A DNA stretch of 15,716 nt from UKL13-2 sp043756275 (GTDB lineage Bacteria > Pseudomonadota > Gammaproteobacteria > Burkholderiales > Usitatibacteraceae): positions 1 to 15,716 of the forward strand of contig JAYURJ010000073.1 in assembly GCA_043756275.1 (NCBI GenBank). The letters run 5' to 3'. Shown here piece after piece: positions 1 through 7,599 of this stretch. The position numbers and the translations under genes are program-made. The notes under the pieces are model-generated. The model was not told the DNA's origin and made no database searches. It saw only the letters and a program-made list of their open reading frames with translations. Within the stretch, counting starts at the first letter, position 1. Each line of letters starts with the position of its first letter.

Positions 1-1
1 A

Positions 2-778
2 CTGTTACTCATCACCACAGAAGCCCTCGCCATCGGTCGTATCGCCGACATCACCGTCGTTGACCGGCAACAGCAACGCACATTGCAGGTCCATTGGCAC
101 GAAGGCCGCGCCTACGTCGAGGGCAGGCCGGGCAATGAGTACCAGATCGTCGTTCGCAACCAGGCGGGCCAGGATGTGCTGGCTGTGGTGTCCGTCGATG
201 GCGTGAACGTCGTGACAGGAGAAACAGCGGCACTGTCGCAGGGCGGCTACGTGATTGACCAGTGGCAAAGCCTTGACGTGGCGGGATGGCGCAAGAGCTT
301 GTCGCGCACGGCGGCATTTTATTTCACTGAGCTATCCGACTCGTACGCAGCGCGCACCGGGCGACCACAAAACGTAGGTGTCATCGGTGCGGCGCTGTAT
401 CGAAGAAAGCCCGACGTGCAGTCAAGTATCGCGCCGCTCGCACCGTTGCATGAGGGTGGTGCAAGGAAGGATCGCGCGGAACGCAGTGATAGCGCTCAAG
501 CGGGCGCGATGGCTGCACCCTCGGCCTCGATGCAAGCCCCGATGGAACGTGAACTCAAAAAACAACTTGGCACCGGCCATGGTCGCAGTGAAACATCGCA
601 GGCGCGCACGGTCAATTTCGAGCGTGCCACCAGCACCCCGGAGGAAGTCGTCACCATTTACTACGACAGCCGCGTCAATCTGATCGCGCGCGGGATCATC
701 CCGAACAACGCGTGGCAACGACGTGAACCACAACCGTTCCCGGCGCGGTTTGTACCGGACCCGCCGCAGCGTTGGTAA
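2..778 (+). CDS. conserved exported protein of unknown function, 5' end outside window
   Basis: The reading frame is open to the left edge, so the start codon is missing and 258 residues are visible. A TTG at 83 is a possible start, but the in-frame codons before it encode LLLITTEALA, which looks like the end of a signal peptide with an ALA cleavage site, so the gene probably begins before the window. The N-terminal part, reading GRIADITVVD and then GNEYQIVVRN and VVSVDGVNVVTGE, looks like a compact beta-rich domain. Next come WQSLDVAGWRKS and TAAFYFTELSDSYAARTG. The middle is charged and low in complexity. The C-terminus (IYYDSRVNLIARGIIP, then FVPDPP) looks conserved. I recognise the type as a protein found beside ECF sigma factors in betaproteobacteria but know no function. 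It ends 31 nt before the sigma gene, so co-transcription is likely. It could be a cell-envelope sensor or target of that regulon; that role is inference. Confidence 0.75.
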   Translation: MLLITTEALAIGRIADITVVDRQQQRTLQVHWHEGRAYVEGRPGNEYQIVVRNQAGQDVLAVVSVDGVNVVTGETAALSQGGYVIDQWQSLDVAGWRKSLSRTAAFYFTELSDSYAARTGRPQNVGVIGAALYRRKPDVQSSIAPLAPLHEGGARKDRAERSDSAQAGAMAAPSASMQAPMERELKKQLGTGHGRSETSQARTVNFERATSTPEEVVTIYYDSRVNLIARGIIPNNAWQRREPQPFPARFVPDPPQRW

Positions 779-809
779 TCGCGGCGGCTCGGTTAAACTT
801 AGCCACAGG

Positions 810-1385
810 ATGACCGATGACAATTCCGATGAAGCGCTCATGCTGCGTTACCAGTCTGGTGACGCAGCGGCGTTTGATGAACTCTACGCGCGCCATCGCG
901 GCGGCTTGTATCGGTTCATCACCCGACAGTGTCGCGTTCGCGAACGCGCTGAGGAAATTTTCCAGGATGTGTGGATGAGCCTGATTCAGGCTACCGAGCG
1001 CTACCGCGTCGAAGCGCAATTTCGCACCTGGCTATACACGATGGCGCACAACAAGCTGATGGATTATTTTCGTGGCAACGCGCGCGCGGAAGCGGTGCTG
1101 TACGAAGTGAAGGATGAAGATGGCGAAGTTGCAACCAATGATGGTGTCGCCAGTCGTACTCTGGAGCCACTGGTGCAGGCCGAATCGCGCCAGCAGGGTG
1201 AAGCAATATTGCGTTTGCTGACGGCGCTACCTGCACCGCAGCGGGAAGCCTTCCTGCTGTATGAAGAAGGTGGATTGAGTATCGAGGAAATCGCGCATGC
1301 GACGGGTGTATCGTTTGAAGCGGCAAAGAGTCGCCTGCGATACGCGGTCGCGAAGCTTCGCGAAGGATTGGCTGAATACGTATGA
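810..1385 (+). CDS. ECF-type RNA polymerase sigma factor
   Basis: This 191-residue protein has the two-domain layout of group 4 (ECF) sigma factors. Region 2 spans about residues 15-90, including FDELYARHRGGLYRF, AEEIFQDVWMSLIQ and FRTWLYTMAHNKLMDYFR, the parts that bind core polymerase and the -10 element. An acidic linker (about 98-125) leads to region 4 at about 132-186, with a helix-turn-helix around LSIEEIAHATGVSFEAAKSR that reads the -35 element. I chose the ATG at 810 because the sequence from there matches the usual ECF start; the frame runs back to 723, but those extra 29 residues are Arg-rich and unlike the family. The Shine-Dalgarno sequence is poor. The stop codon overlaps the start of the next gene (ATGA), the usual arrangement for a sigma factor with its anti-sigma factor. 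Its regulon cannot be read from the window. Confidence 0.93.
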   Translation: MTDDNSDEALMLRYQSGDAAAFDELYARHRGGLYRFITRQCRVRERAEEIFQDVWMSLIQATERYRVEAQFRTWLYTMAHNKLMDYFRGNARAEAVLYEVKDEDGEVATNDGVASRTLEPLVQAESRQQGEAILRLLTALPAPQREAFLLYEEGGLSIEEIAHATGVSFEAAKSRLRYAVAKLREGLAEYV

Positions 1386-2341
1386 GTGATCGCAAACAAA
1401 GCAGCAGTGGTGATAGCGAGCTAGATCGCGATCTTGCGTTAACTTCGCGTGCCTACAAAAGCGCTGAGGCGGATTTGCCGCCGCCTGCAATGGATGACGC
1501 CATTCGTGCCGCTGCGCGACGCGCGGTGAAATCGCAACCGCAAGCGATAGCCAAATCGTGGATTGCGCGCTACTCGGCGCCACTCTCGGCGGCAGCGTTG
1601 GTGATGCTCACGGTGTCGATCGGGTTCGTCGCGCTGGAGGAGCGACCAGAGTTGGCACCGGCAACTCTAAGCGAGTCGATCAAGCCGAAGGCGACTTCGT
1701 CTGTACCGACCGCACTGCCAATGAACGCACCTGAATCTGCGGCAGTCGGCGTTGCGCAAGCACCACGCTTGTCGCCGCCTGCGTTGGTGGCGGAGAAAAA
1801 AGTACGCGGAGAAAGCCAAACTATGGTCCGCGACCAGGTTGCAGCATCGCCCAAGCCAGAGTTGGAACGACGGCGCAGTGAGGACCGCGCCGCTGCGTCA
1901 GGCGCAATGCTGCCGAGAGAATCGAACGTGGCCGTTGCGGCTGATCGTCCAGTGGTGGGCCTCGCTCCCGCGCCGATGCCAAAAGCCGCGCAAACTTTTG
2001 TCGCCGATGCGGTTACAAGCGCTTCCACTGAAACAGTGAAACGGGAAGCCGCGCAGGAAAAACAATTGGAGACGCAGTTCGCCGCGACCGCGCGTAGTGA
2101 TGCGGCGCAGGGGACAACACAAAGATCGTTGGTTGCACCGGCAGCTTCGAGGTCTCAGGCGATTGCAGCTGCAGCCCCGTCGCTGCTGGTCAAGACAGAC
2201 GAAGCGCCGAATGTGTGGATGAAACGAATCCTTGAATTAAAACGGCGAGGTGACGCGCGTGAATTTGAGGACGAGTTCGCGAAGTTTCGTAAACGCTATC
2301 CGGATTACTTGTTGCCGGAAGAGTTGAGGGCGCAAAAGTAA
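1382..2341 (+). CDS. putative anti-sigma factor, single-pass membrane protein
   Basis: The protein has 319 residues. A charged cytoplasmic N-terminus (about 1-63) is followed by one membrane segment at about 65-85 (SAPLSAAALVMLTVSIGFVA). Then comes a long Ala/Pro/Ser-rich, probably disordered periplasmic stretch (about 90-270). A short amphipathic helical tail at 277-315 contains VWMKRILELKRRGDAREFEDEF followed by a KRYPDYLLPEEL motif. The N-terminus lacks the His-x3-Cys-x2-Cys motif of zinc-binding anti-sigma domains, so if it holds the sigma factor it does so through a different helical region. The role is inferred from the 4-nt overlap with the sigma gene and from the topology. The conserved tail may sense or bind a periplasmic partner, possibly the exported protein two genes upstream. 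This is the last gene of the unit; a palindrome follows at 2379-2398. Confidence 0.72.
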   Translation: MSDRKQSSSGDSELDRDLALTSRAYKSAEADLPPPAMDDAIRAAARRAVKSQPQAIAKSWIARYSAPLSAAALVMLTVSIGFVALEERPELAPATLSESIKPKATSSVPTALPMNAPESAAVGVAQAPRLSPPALVAEKKVRGESQTMVRDQVAASPKPELERRRSEDRAAASGAMLPRESNVAVAADRPVVGLAPAPMPKAAQTFVADAVTSASTETVKREAAQEKQLETQFAATARSDAAQGTTQRSLVAPAASRSQAIAAAAPSLLVKTDEAPNVWMKRILELKRRGDAREFEDEFAKFRKRYPDYLLPEELRAQK

Positions 2342-2366
2342 CTGCGCGAGCGCCAAATCAACAAAT

Positions 2367-2398
2367 CCCTCACCCTAGCCCTCTCCCAAGGGAGAGGG
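2367..2398. repeat. REP-like palindromic repeat, copy 1
   Basis: A lead of ccctcaccctag is followed by a perfect 9-bp inverted repeat, ccctctccc (2379-2387) and gggagaggg (2390-2398), with an AA loop. The same unit occurs twice more at 3824-3911. It lies between the convergent anti-sigma gene (stop at 2341) and CoA-transferase gene (stop at 2417), where it could also act as a bidirectional transcription barrier, although neither side has a T-run. Palindromes of this ccctc...gggagaggg kind are common dispersed intergenic repeats in proteobacteria. Confidence 0.85.
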
Positions 2399-2416
2399 AA
2401 CAAAGCGAGCGATGAA

Positions 2417-3766
2417 TTAGAGCGCCACGCGGAACGAAGCTTCCGTCTTGGCCGTCACCATTTCAAGCGTCACCCCTGGATGCAATTCCTTCAACACCAA
2501 TACCTTGCCTGCCTCGACTTCGAACACGCAAAGATCGGTGATGATGAGATTGACCACGCCCTTGCCGGTCAGCGGCAGCGAACACGATTTCAAAATCTTC
2601 GAGGCACCATCCTTTGAGGTGTGTTCCATCAGCACCACGACACGCTTAACACCCGACACCAGATCCATCGCGCCGCCGGGGCCCTTGACCATCTTGCCCG
2701 GCACCATCCAGTTGGCGAGGTCGCCGTTCTCGGCGACTTCGAGTCCACCGAGAATAGAGAGATCGATGTGTCCACCGCGAATCATGCCGAACGAATCCGC
2801 ACTCGAAAAAAAGCTGGAGCCGGGAATAGTGGTGATGGTCTGCTTGCCTGCGTTAATGAGATCGGGATCGACGTTGTCTTCAGTCGGGAACGGGCCAATT
2901 CCCATCAGGCCGTTTTCAGATTGCAGGTTGACGGTGATGCCAGTGGGGATGTAATTTGCCACCAGCGTCGGGATGCCGATACCGAGGTTGACATAGTAGC
3001 CGTCACGCAATTCCTGCGCTGCGCGCTTGGCCATGAGGTCGCGAATGGGCGAATCTTTTTTCGATGCGGCACCACCTGACACGGTGCGGAACTCGATGCG
3101 CTTTTCAAACTTCGCACCCTGAATGATGCGGTCGACAAAAATACCCGGCGTGTGAATTTGATCCGGGTCGAGCTCACCGACTTCGACCAGATGCTCGACC
3201 TCTGCCACGGTGACTTTGCCGCAGGTCGCGACCATCGGATTGAAGTTCCGCGAGGTTTTGCGATAGACCAGATTGCCTGACTTGTCACCTTTCCATGCTT
3301 TCACGATCGCCAAATCCGCACGAATGCCTTCTTCGAGCACGAACTCTTTGCCGTCAAAGGTGTGCGTGTGTTTGCCTTCCGCTAGTTTGGTACCAAACGC
3401 AGTGCGCGTGTAGAAGCCCGGGATGCCGGCACCACCTGCGCGGAATTTTTCGGCGAGCGTGCCTTGCGGGACGAGTTGCAAATCAAGTTCACCGGCCAGC
3501 ACCTGACGCTCGAATTCTTTGTTTTCACCGACGTAAGAAGCGATGACTTTTTTCACTTGGCGCGTCTTGAGTAGCAGCCCCATGCCGAAATCATCGACGC
3601 CCGCATTGTTGCCTGCGATGGTCAATCCTTTGGTGCCGCTTTCAACCAACGCACCGATCAGATTTTCCGGAATGCCACACAATCCAAAACCGCCCGCTGC
3701 GATGGTCATGTCGTCTTTGAGAAGGCCGGCCAATGCCGATTTAGCGTCTGCGAATACTTTGCTCAT
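2417..3766 (-). CDS. 3-oxoacid CoA-transferase (SCOT type), A and B subunits fused in one chain
   Basis: This 449-residue family I CoA-transferase moves CoA between succinyl-CoA and a 3-oxoacid, most likely acetoacetate; 3-oxoadipate is an alternative. The A half (1 to about 227) has the CoA-binding GGFGLCGIPENLI motif, FGTKLAEGK, and NLVYRKTSRNFNPMVA. A linker of about a dozen residues (229-240, SGGAASKKDSP) leads into the B half (about 241-449), with YYVNLGIGIPTLVANYIP and SENGLMGIGPFP. In that last motif Glu284 is the expected catalytic glutamate that forms the enzyme-CoA thioester. Most bacteria make the halves from two adjacent genes; here the frame runs through, as in mitochondrial SCOT. 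There is an in-frame Met245 at the usual B start, but no Shine-Dalgarno sequence precedes it. The ATG at 3766 has a good AGGAG (complement of 3772-3776) 5 nt upstream. The gene stands alone between REP-like repeats. Confidence 0.93.
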   Translation of the reverse strand: MSKVFADAKSALAGLLKDDMTIAAGGFGLCGIPENLIGALVESGTKGLTIAGNNAGVDDFGMGLLLKTRQVKKVIASYVGENKEFERQVLAGELDLQLVPQGTLAEKFRAGGAGIPGFYTRTAFGTKLAEGKHTHTFDGKEFVLEEGIRADLAIVKAWKGDKSGNLVYRKTSRNFNPMVATCGKVTVAEVEHLVEVGELDPDQIHTPGIFVDRIIQGAKFEKRIEFRTVSGGAASKKDSPIRDLMAKRAAQELRDGYYVNLGIGIPTLVANYIPTGITVNLQSENGLMGIGPFPTEDNVDPDLINAGKQTITTIPGSSFFSSADSFGMIRGGHIDLSILGGLEVAENGDLANWMVPGKMVKGPGGAMDLVSGVKRVVVLMEHTSKDGASKILKSCSLPLTGKGVVNLIITDLCVFEVEAGKVLVLKELHPGVTLEMVTAKTEASFRVAL

Positions 3767-3823
3767 GTTTGCTCCTGTGAATAATCCATTCGTCCGGACA
3801 TTAAATGATGTCCTTGTCTTGCT

Positions 3824-3911
3824 CCCTCTCCCTTGGGAGAGGGTTGGGGTGAGGGGTAGCCATGGCGGCTGAAACTACCCCTCATCCCAACCCTTCTCCC
3901 AAGGGAGAAGG
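3824..3911. repeat. inverted pair of REP-like repeats (BIME-like), copies 2 and 3
   Basis: Two copies of the unit seen at 2367-2398 face each other. The left arm (3824-3859) has a 9-bp stem, ccctctccc / gggagaggg, with a TT loop, followed by ttggggtgaggggtag. A 15-nt spacer (3860-3874) follows. The right arm (3875-3911) begins ctacccctcatcccaa and ends in a 9-bp stem, ccttctccc / gggagaagg, with an AA loop. Each arm forms its own hairpin, and the two arms pair with each other along nearly their whole length. They differ within the stem, yet each stem stays perfectly paired. The pair lies just upstream of the CoA-transferase gene, between it and the pcp end, in the 262-nt gap 3767-4028. The rest of that gap holds only a possible terminator near 3962-4026. 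Confidence 0.88.
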
Positions 3912-3961
3912 ACTAAACCACGCAACATCATTGGCCGACGCGAAGTTAAACGTCGAATTAA

Positions 3962-4026
3962 AAACACAAGCACTGGCGGGTTTCGCAGAGCATTTTTCCC
4001 TGCAAGCCGCGCGAATGCTGGTGTTT
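3962..4026 (-). terminator. possible terminator of the ppsA-elaA-pcp unit
   Basis: On the minus strand, immediately past the pcp stop, an arm reading aaacaccagca (complement of 4016-4026) can pair with tgcttgtgttt (complement of 3962-3972) with one mismatch. A run of Ts follows. The 43-nt interior contains a second, weaker stem. The large loop makes this less certain than a classic terminator. Confidence 0.4.
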
Positions 4027-4028
4027 CG

Positions 4029-4688
4029 CTAATCTAGCGCACCACCTGATAACTTCAAATCCGTTTTGTTTTTGATCGAAGCCATTATGGCCGCTTTCGC
4101 GCCGGTGATCATCAAAGCCAGCGACATCGACGCGTTACCAGACTTGTCCAGCGCTTGCGATTCCAGATACGGCACGTGAATAAACCCGGCGCGGGTGTTG
4201 CTTTTATTGACGGCGATGTGATGCAGCACGCCGTAAATCAAATGATTGCAGACGAAGGTGCCCGTGGTGTTCGAGACTTCTGCTGGTACGTCCGCCTTGA
4301 CCATTGCGGCCACCATCGCCTTGATCGGCACAGTGCAAAAATATGCGTCGGATCCGTCGGCGCGAATGGCCTCGTCAATCATTTGCCTGCCCGCGTTATC
4401 GGCAATGCGCGCATCGTTCACGTTGATCGCGATGCGCTCAACACTCATGCACGTGCGGCCCCCGGCCTGGCCGAAACAAAGCACGATTGATGGATTAAAT
4501 TTATCCATTGCTTTGGTTGCGACGGCAATTGCCTTGCCGAACTCCGTCGGCACGCGCAGTTTTTCCAACCGATAACCCGCGATAAATTCCGGCAGACTCT
4601 TGACGATTTCCCACGAAGGGTTAGTGCGCTCGCCACCGAACGGTGTGAAGCCTGTGACGAGTACACATCGATCCGGTTTCTGCGTCAT
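4029..4688 (-). CDS. pcp: pyroglutamyl-peptidase I (pyrrolidone-carboxylate peptidase, family C15)
   Basis: This 219-residue cytoplasmic cysteine peptidase removes N-terminal pyroglutamate from peptides. The family signatures are in order. VTGFTPFGG (11-19) is the N-terminal motif. GGRTCMSVERIAINVNDARI holds the catalytic Glu84. SNTTGTFVCNHLIYG holds the nucleophile Cys147. AGFIHVPYLESQ holds His171. All three catalytic residues are present and the length is normal for the family. The ATG at 4688 lies 9 nt after the stop of the upstream acetyltransferase gene, so it is very likely the third gene of a unit with ppsA and elaA; its own ribosome site is weak. A possible terminator follows it. Confidence 0.95.
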   Translation of the reverse strand: MTQKPDRCVLVTGFTPFGGERTNPSWEIVKSLPEFIAGYRLEKLRVPTEFGKAIAVATKAMDKFNPSIVLCFGQAGGRTCMSVERIAINVNDARIADNAGRQMIDEAIRADGSDAYFCTVPIKAMVAAMVKADVPAEVSNTTGTFVCNHLIYGVLHHIAVNKSNTRAGFIHVPYLESQALDKSGNASMSLALMITGAKAAIMASIKNKTDLKLSGGALD

Positions 4689-4697
4689 TGCAGGACT

Positions 4698-5180
4698 CTA
4701 CGCGGCACGCAACATTTCCACATGCGGAATACCGTCCTCGATATACATGTCTGAGGCCGTCTTGAAGCCAAAACCCTGATAAAACTTTTCCAGCCGCTGC
4801 TGCGCGCCGATGCGATTAGGCTGGCCGGGGTAGAGGCCTTGGTGGCGTCGCACCGCTTCAGCCATCAACACTTTGCCAAAACCCTGCAAACGAAAAGCGC
4901 GAGGTGTGACGACACGACCGATCGAGGGCTCGGCAAATTTCACACCGGGGTCAACGATGCGACAATAAGCGACGAGTTGGCGGTCGTTTCCGACCGCCAA
5001 CTCGCGCGTCTCGCCGTGCCAACCCAGCAGATGCCATGCGTGAAAATCGGCGCCGTCGTTATCCTGAAACGGGCAATTTTGCTCCATCACAAAAACATCG
5101 ACGCGAGCAAACGATGCTGCGTACCAGTCGCGGATGGGCAGATCGTCAAAGCGGGCGAATTGCCACTGAAGCATTTCCAT
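4698..5180 (-). CDS. elaA: GNAT-family N-acetyltransferase, ElaA type
   Basis: The protein has 160 residues, typical of ElaA. The N-terminal ElaA signature is visible as RVDVFVMEQNCPFQDNDGAD (26-45), followed by AWHLLGW. The acetyl-CoA binding loop is IGRVVTPRAFRLQGFGKVLM (87-106), with the R-x-x-G-x-G type turn at RLQGFG. The C-terminal part, IGAQQRLEKFYQGFGF, and the ending IPHVEM are also characteristic. The family is assigned as an acyl-CoA-dependent acetyltransferase whose substrate is not established. Two in-frame ATGs (5180 and 5174) could serve as the start; the first is used here, and neither has a strong ribosome site. It begins 16 nt after the ppsA stop and ends 9 nt before pcp, which argues for co-transcription with both. 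Confidence 0.92.
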   Translation of the reverse strand: MEMLQWQFARFDDLPIRDWYAASFARVDVFVMEQNCPFQDNDGADFHAWHLLGWHGETRELAVGNDRQLVAYCRIVDPGVKFAEPSIGRVVTPRAFRLQGFGKVLMAEAVRRHQGLYPGQPNRIGAQQRLEKFYQGFGFKTASDMYIEDGIPHVEMLRAA

Positions 5181-5196
5181 TTGTTACCCGCGACAA

Positions 5197-7599
5197 TTAT
5201 GTTTTTTTGGCCAGATGCAACCAAGTCTCCACGACCGAATCTGGATTCAGCGACATCGATTCAATGCCTTCATTCATCAGCCATTCCGCAAGATCGGGAA
5301 AGTCGCTGGGGCCCTGGCCACAAATACCGACGTATTTTTTCTCTTTACGGCAAGCCTGAATCGCCATGCTGAGCATGCGCTTTACGGCCGGATCGCGTTC
5401 GTCGAATGAATCCATCACCAGGCCCGAATCGCGATCCAGCGCCAGCGTGAGTTGCGTCATGTCGTTGGAGCCAATCGAGAAGCCGTCGAAGCGCTTCAGG
5501 AATTCTTCGGCAAGAATCGCGTTGGACGGAATCTCGCACATCATCACGATGCGTAATCCATTCTTGCCACGCTCAAGGCCGAAGCCTTTCATGATTTCCA
5601 GTACGGCATCAGCCTCTTTCAGCGTGCGTACAAACGGCACCATCAATTCCACATTGGTGAGTCCCATGGTGTCCCGTACAATTTTCATGGCTTCGCATTC
5701 GAGCCTGAAGCAATCGCGGAACGACGTGGCGATATAGCGCGAGGCACCACGGAAACCGAGCATCGGATTTTCTTCAGTCGGCTCGTAGCGCGGGCCGCCG
5801 ATCAGATTGCGATACTCGTTAGATTTGAAATCAGACAGGCGAACAATGACTTTCTTCGGCCAGAAGGCGGCACCAATCGTGGCCACACCCTCGACCATTT
5901 TCTTCACATAAAAATCTACCGGGCTGTCGTAGCCGCGCGAGCGTTTGGCGACCTGCTCTTTCAAATCCATCGGCAGCCGTTCGTATTCGAGACACGCTTT
6001 GGGATGGATGCCGATGGTGTTGGAAATAATGAATTCGAGCCGCGCCAACCCTACGCCATCGTTGGGCAATTGGGCGAAATCAAACGCCAGTTCCGGATTA
6101 CCGACGTTCATGGAAATTTTCACCGGTATTTCCGGCATGTTATCCAGCGCGATGGTCTGCACTTCAAAGCCGATCTTGCCGCGATAGATGTTGCCGGTGT
6201 CGCCCTCGCAGCAACTCACGGTGAGGTCTTCACCTTCAACCACAACATCGGTCGCGTTCTCACAACCGACGACGGCGGGCACGCCGAGTTCGCGCGCGAT
6301 GATGGCCGCATGGCAGGTGCGACCGCCACGATTGGTAACGATGGCAGCAGCACGCTTCATGACCGGTTCCCAATTCGGATCGGTCATATCGGTGACGATC
6401 ACATCGCCGTCTTTGAACAAGCCGATCTCGGAAACATTTTTGATCACGCGCGCAGGCCCGACGCCAACTTTGCCGCCAATGGCGCGGCCTTCAGCGATCT
6501 TGGTGCCCGCTGCCGTCATGCGGTAGCGCGTGAGCGAATCGGTTTTTGATTCTTGCGACTTCACGGTTTCAGGACGCGCCTGCAAAATATAGATCTTGCC
6601 GTCACCACCATCCATATTTCCCTCTTTCGCCCATTCGATATCCATCGGGCGACCGTAATGCGCCTCAATCGAGACCGCATATTTTGCGAGTTCTTCAACT
6701 TCTGCGTCGGTAAGCGAAAAACGCTCGCGCTCAGCGGGCGCAACAGATTTCGTTTCGACCGATTTTCCTGCCGACGCGGATGCGCCAAAAATCATCTTTT
6801 CGGCCTTGGTACCCAGCCCGCGGCGCAACACCGCAGGTTTCCCGTTCTTTAAGCACAATTTGGAGACATAAAACTCATCGGGATTGACAGCGCCCTGCAC
6901 CACCATCTCACCCAAACCATAGCTCGATGTGATGAACACCACATCGCGAAAGCCGGATTCCGTATCAAGCGTGAACATGACGCCTGCAGCACCAGTATCG
7001 GCGCGCACCATGCGCTGTACGCCTGCGCTCAGGGCGACATCGGCGTGCGTGAAATCCTTGTGCACCCGATACGAAATGGCACGATCATTGTAGAGCGAGG
7101 CAAACACGTGTTTGGTCGCTTCGAGCACGTTGTCGATGCCCTTGATATTGAGGTACGTTTCTTGTTGGCCGGCGAAGGATGCATCGGGCAGGTCTTCTGC
7201 GGTGGCCGAGGAACGAACGGCAAATGACGCGTGTGGGTCGTCTTTGGTCAGTGCAGCGTAGGCCTCGCGAATTTGCGTTTCCAGCGCGGGCTGGAATGGC
7301 GCGTTGGCAATGAGTTCACGCACCATTGCACCGGTTTTGGCCAAAGCACCAAGATCTTCAACATCGAGCGCGATAACGGCATCATTGATTTTTGCCGTGA
7401 GCCCGTTGTGGTTCAAAAAATCCCTGAACGCCTCGGCGGTGGTGGCAAAACCGCCTGGAACCCTGACCCCGGCTTGCCCAAGCTGGCTGATCAACTCGCC
7501 AAGCGAGGAGTTCTTGCCGCCGACGGTGGCAACATCATGCATTCGCAGTGCGGATAAAGGCAGTACCAGAGGCAAAGCAGGCGCAGAAGAATTGGACAT
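5197..7599 (-). CDS. ppsA: phosphoenolpyruvate synthase
   Basis: PpsA makes phosphoenolpyruvate from pyruvate and ATP, releasing AMP and phosphate; it is the entry step of gluconeogenesis from three-carbon substrates. The 800-residue chain has three parts. The N-terminal ATP-binding domain (about 15-345) contains VGGKNSSLGEL and FAVRSSATAEDLPDASFAGQ. The swivelling phosphohistidine domain (about 375-465) contains GGRTCHAAIIARELGVPAVV, with catalytic His430. The C-terminal PEP/pyruvate barrel (about 490-800) contains VGLARLEF, GSNDMTQLTLALDRDS and GICGQGPSDFP, with the conserved Cys760. Thr428, two residues before the catalytic His, matches the threonine modified by PpsR. I chose the ATG at 7599 (MSNSSAPALPLVLPLS) because it aligns with known PpsA starts; the frame extends 19 residues further to a TTG at 7656. 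It is divergent from ppsR and heads the elaA-pcp unit. Confidence 0.97.
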   Translation of the reverse strand: MSNSSAPALPLVLPLSALRMHDVATVGGKNSSLGELISQLGQAGVRVPGGFATTAEAFRDFLNHNGLTAKINDAVIALDVEDLGALAKTGAMVRELIANAPFQPALETQIREAYAALTKDDPHASFAVRSSATAEDLPDASFAGQQETYLNIKGIDNVLEATKHVFASLYNDRAISYRVHKDFTHADVALSAGVQRMVRADTGAAGVMFTLDTESGFRDVVFITSSYGLGEMVVQGAVNPDEFYVSKLCLKNGKPAVLRRGLGTKAEKMIFGASASAGKSVETKSVAPAERERFSLTDAEVEELAKYAVSIEAHYGRPMDIEWAKEGNMDGGDGKIYILQARPETVKSQESKTDSLTRYRMTAAGTKIAEGRAIGGKVGVGPARVIKNVSEIGLFKDGDVIVTDMTDPNWEPVMKRAAAIVTNRGGRTCHAAIIARELGVPAVVGCENATDVVVEGEDLTVSCCEGDTGNIYRGKIGFEVQTIALDNMPEIPVKISMNVGNPELAFDFAQLPNDGVGLARLEFIISNTIGIHPKACLEYERLPMDLKEQVAKRSRGYDSPVDFYVKKMVEGVATIGAAFWPKKVIVRLSDFKSNEYRNLIGGPRYEPTEENPMLGFRGASRYIATSFRDCFRLECEAMKIVRDTMGLTNVELMVPFVRTLKEADAVLEIMKGFGLERGKNGLRIVMMCEIPSNAILAEEFLKRFDGFSIGSNDMTQLTLALDRDSGLVMDSFDERDPAVKRMLSMAIQACRKEKKYVGICGQGPSDFPDLAEWLMNEGIESMSLNPDSVVETWLHLAKKT

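Noticed and set aside
723..809. N-terminal extension of the ECF sigma factor
   Set aside because: It overlaps the end of the upstream gene, is Arg-rich and precedes the normal family start at 810.
3032..3034. Internal start for a separate B subunit of the CoA-transferase
   Set aside because: The in-frame ATG has no Shine-Dalgarno sequence, and the frame is continuous from the A half, so one fused product is the simpler reading.
6004..6549. 181-codon plus-strand frame antisense to ppsA
   Set aside because: It lies wholly within ppsA, whose motifs are intact. There is no start context and no recognisable domain.
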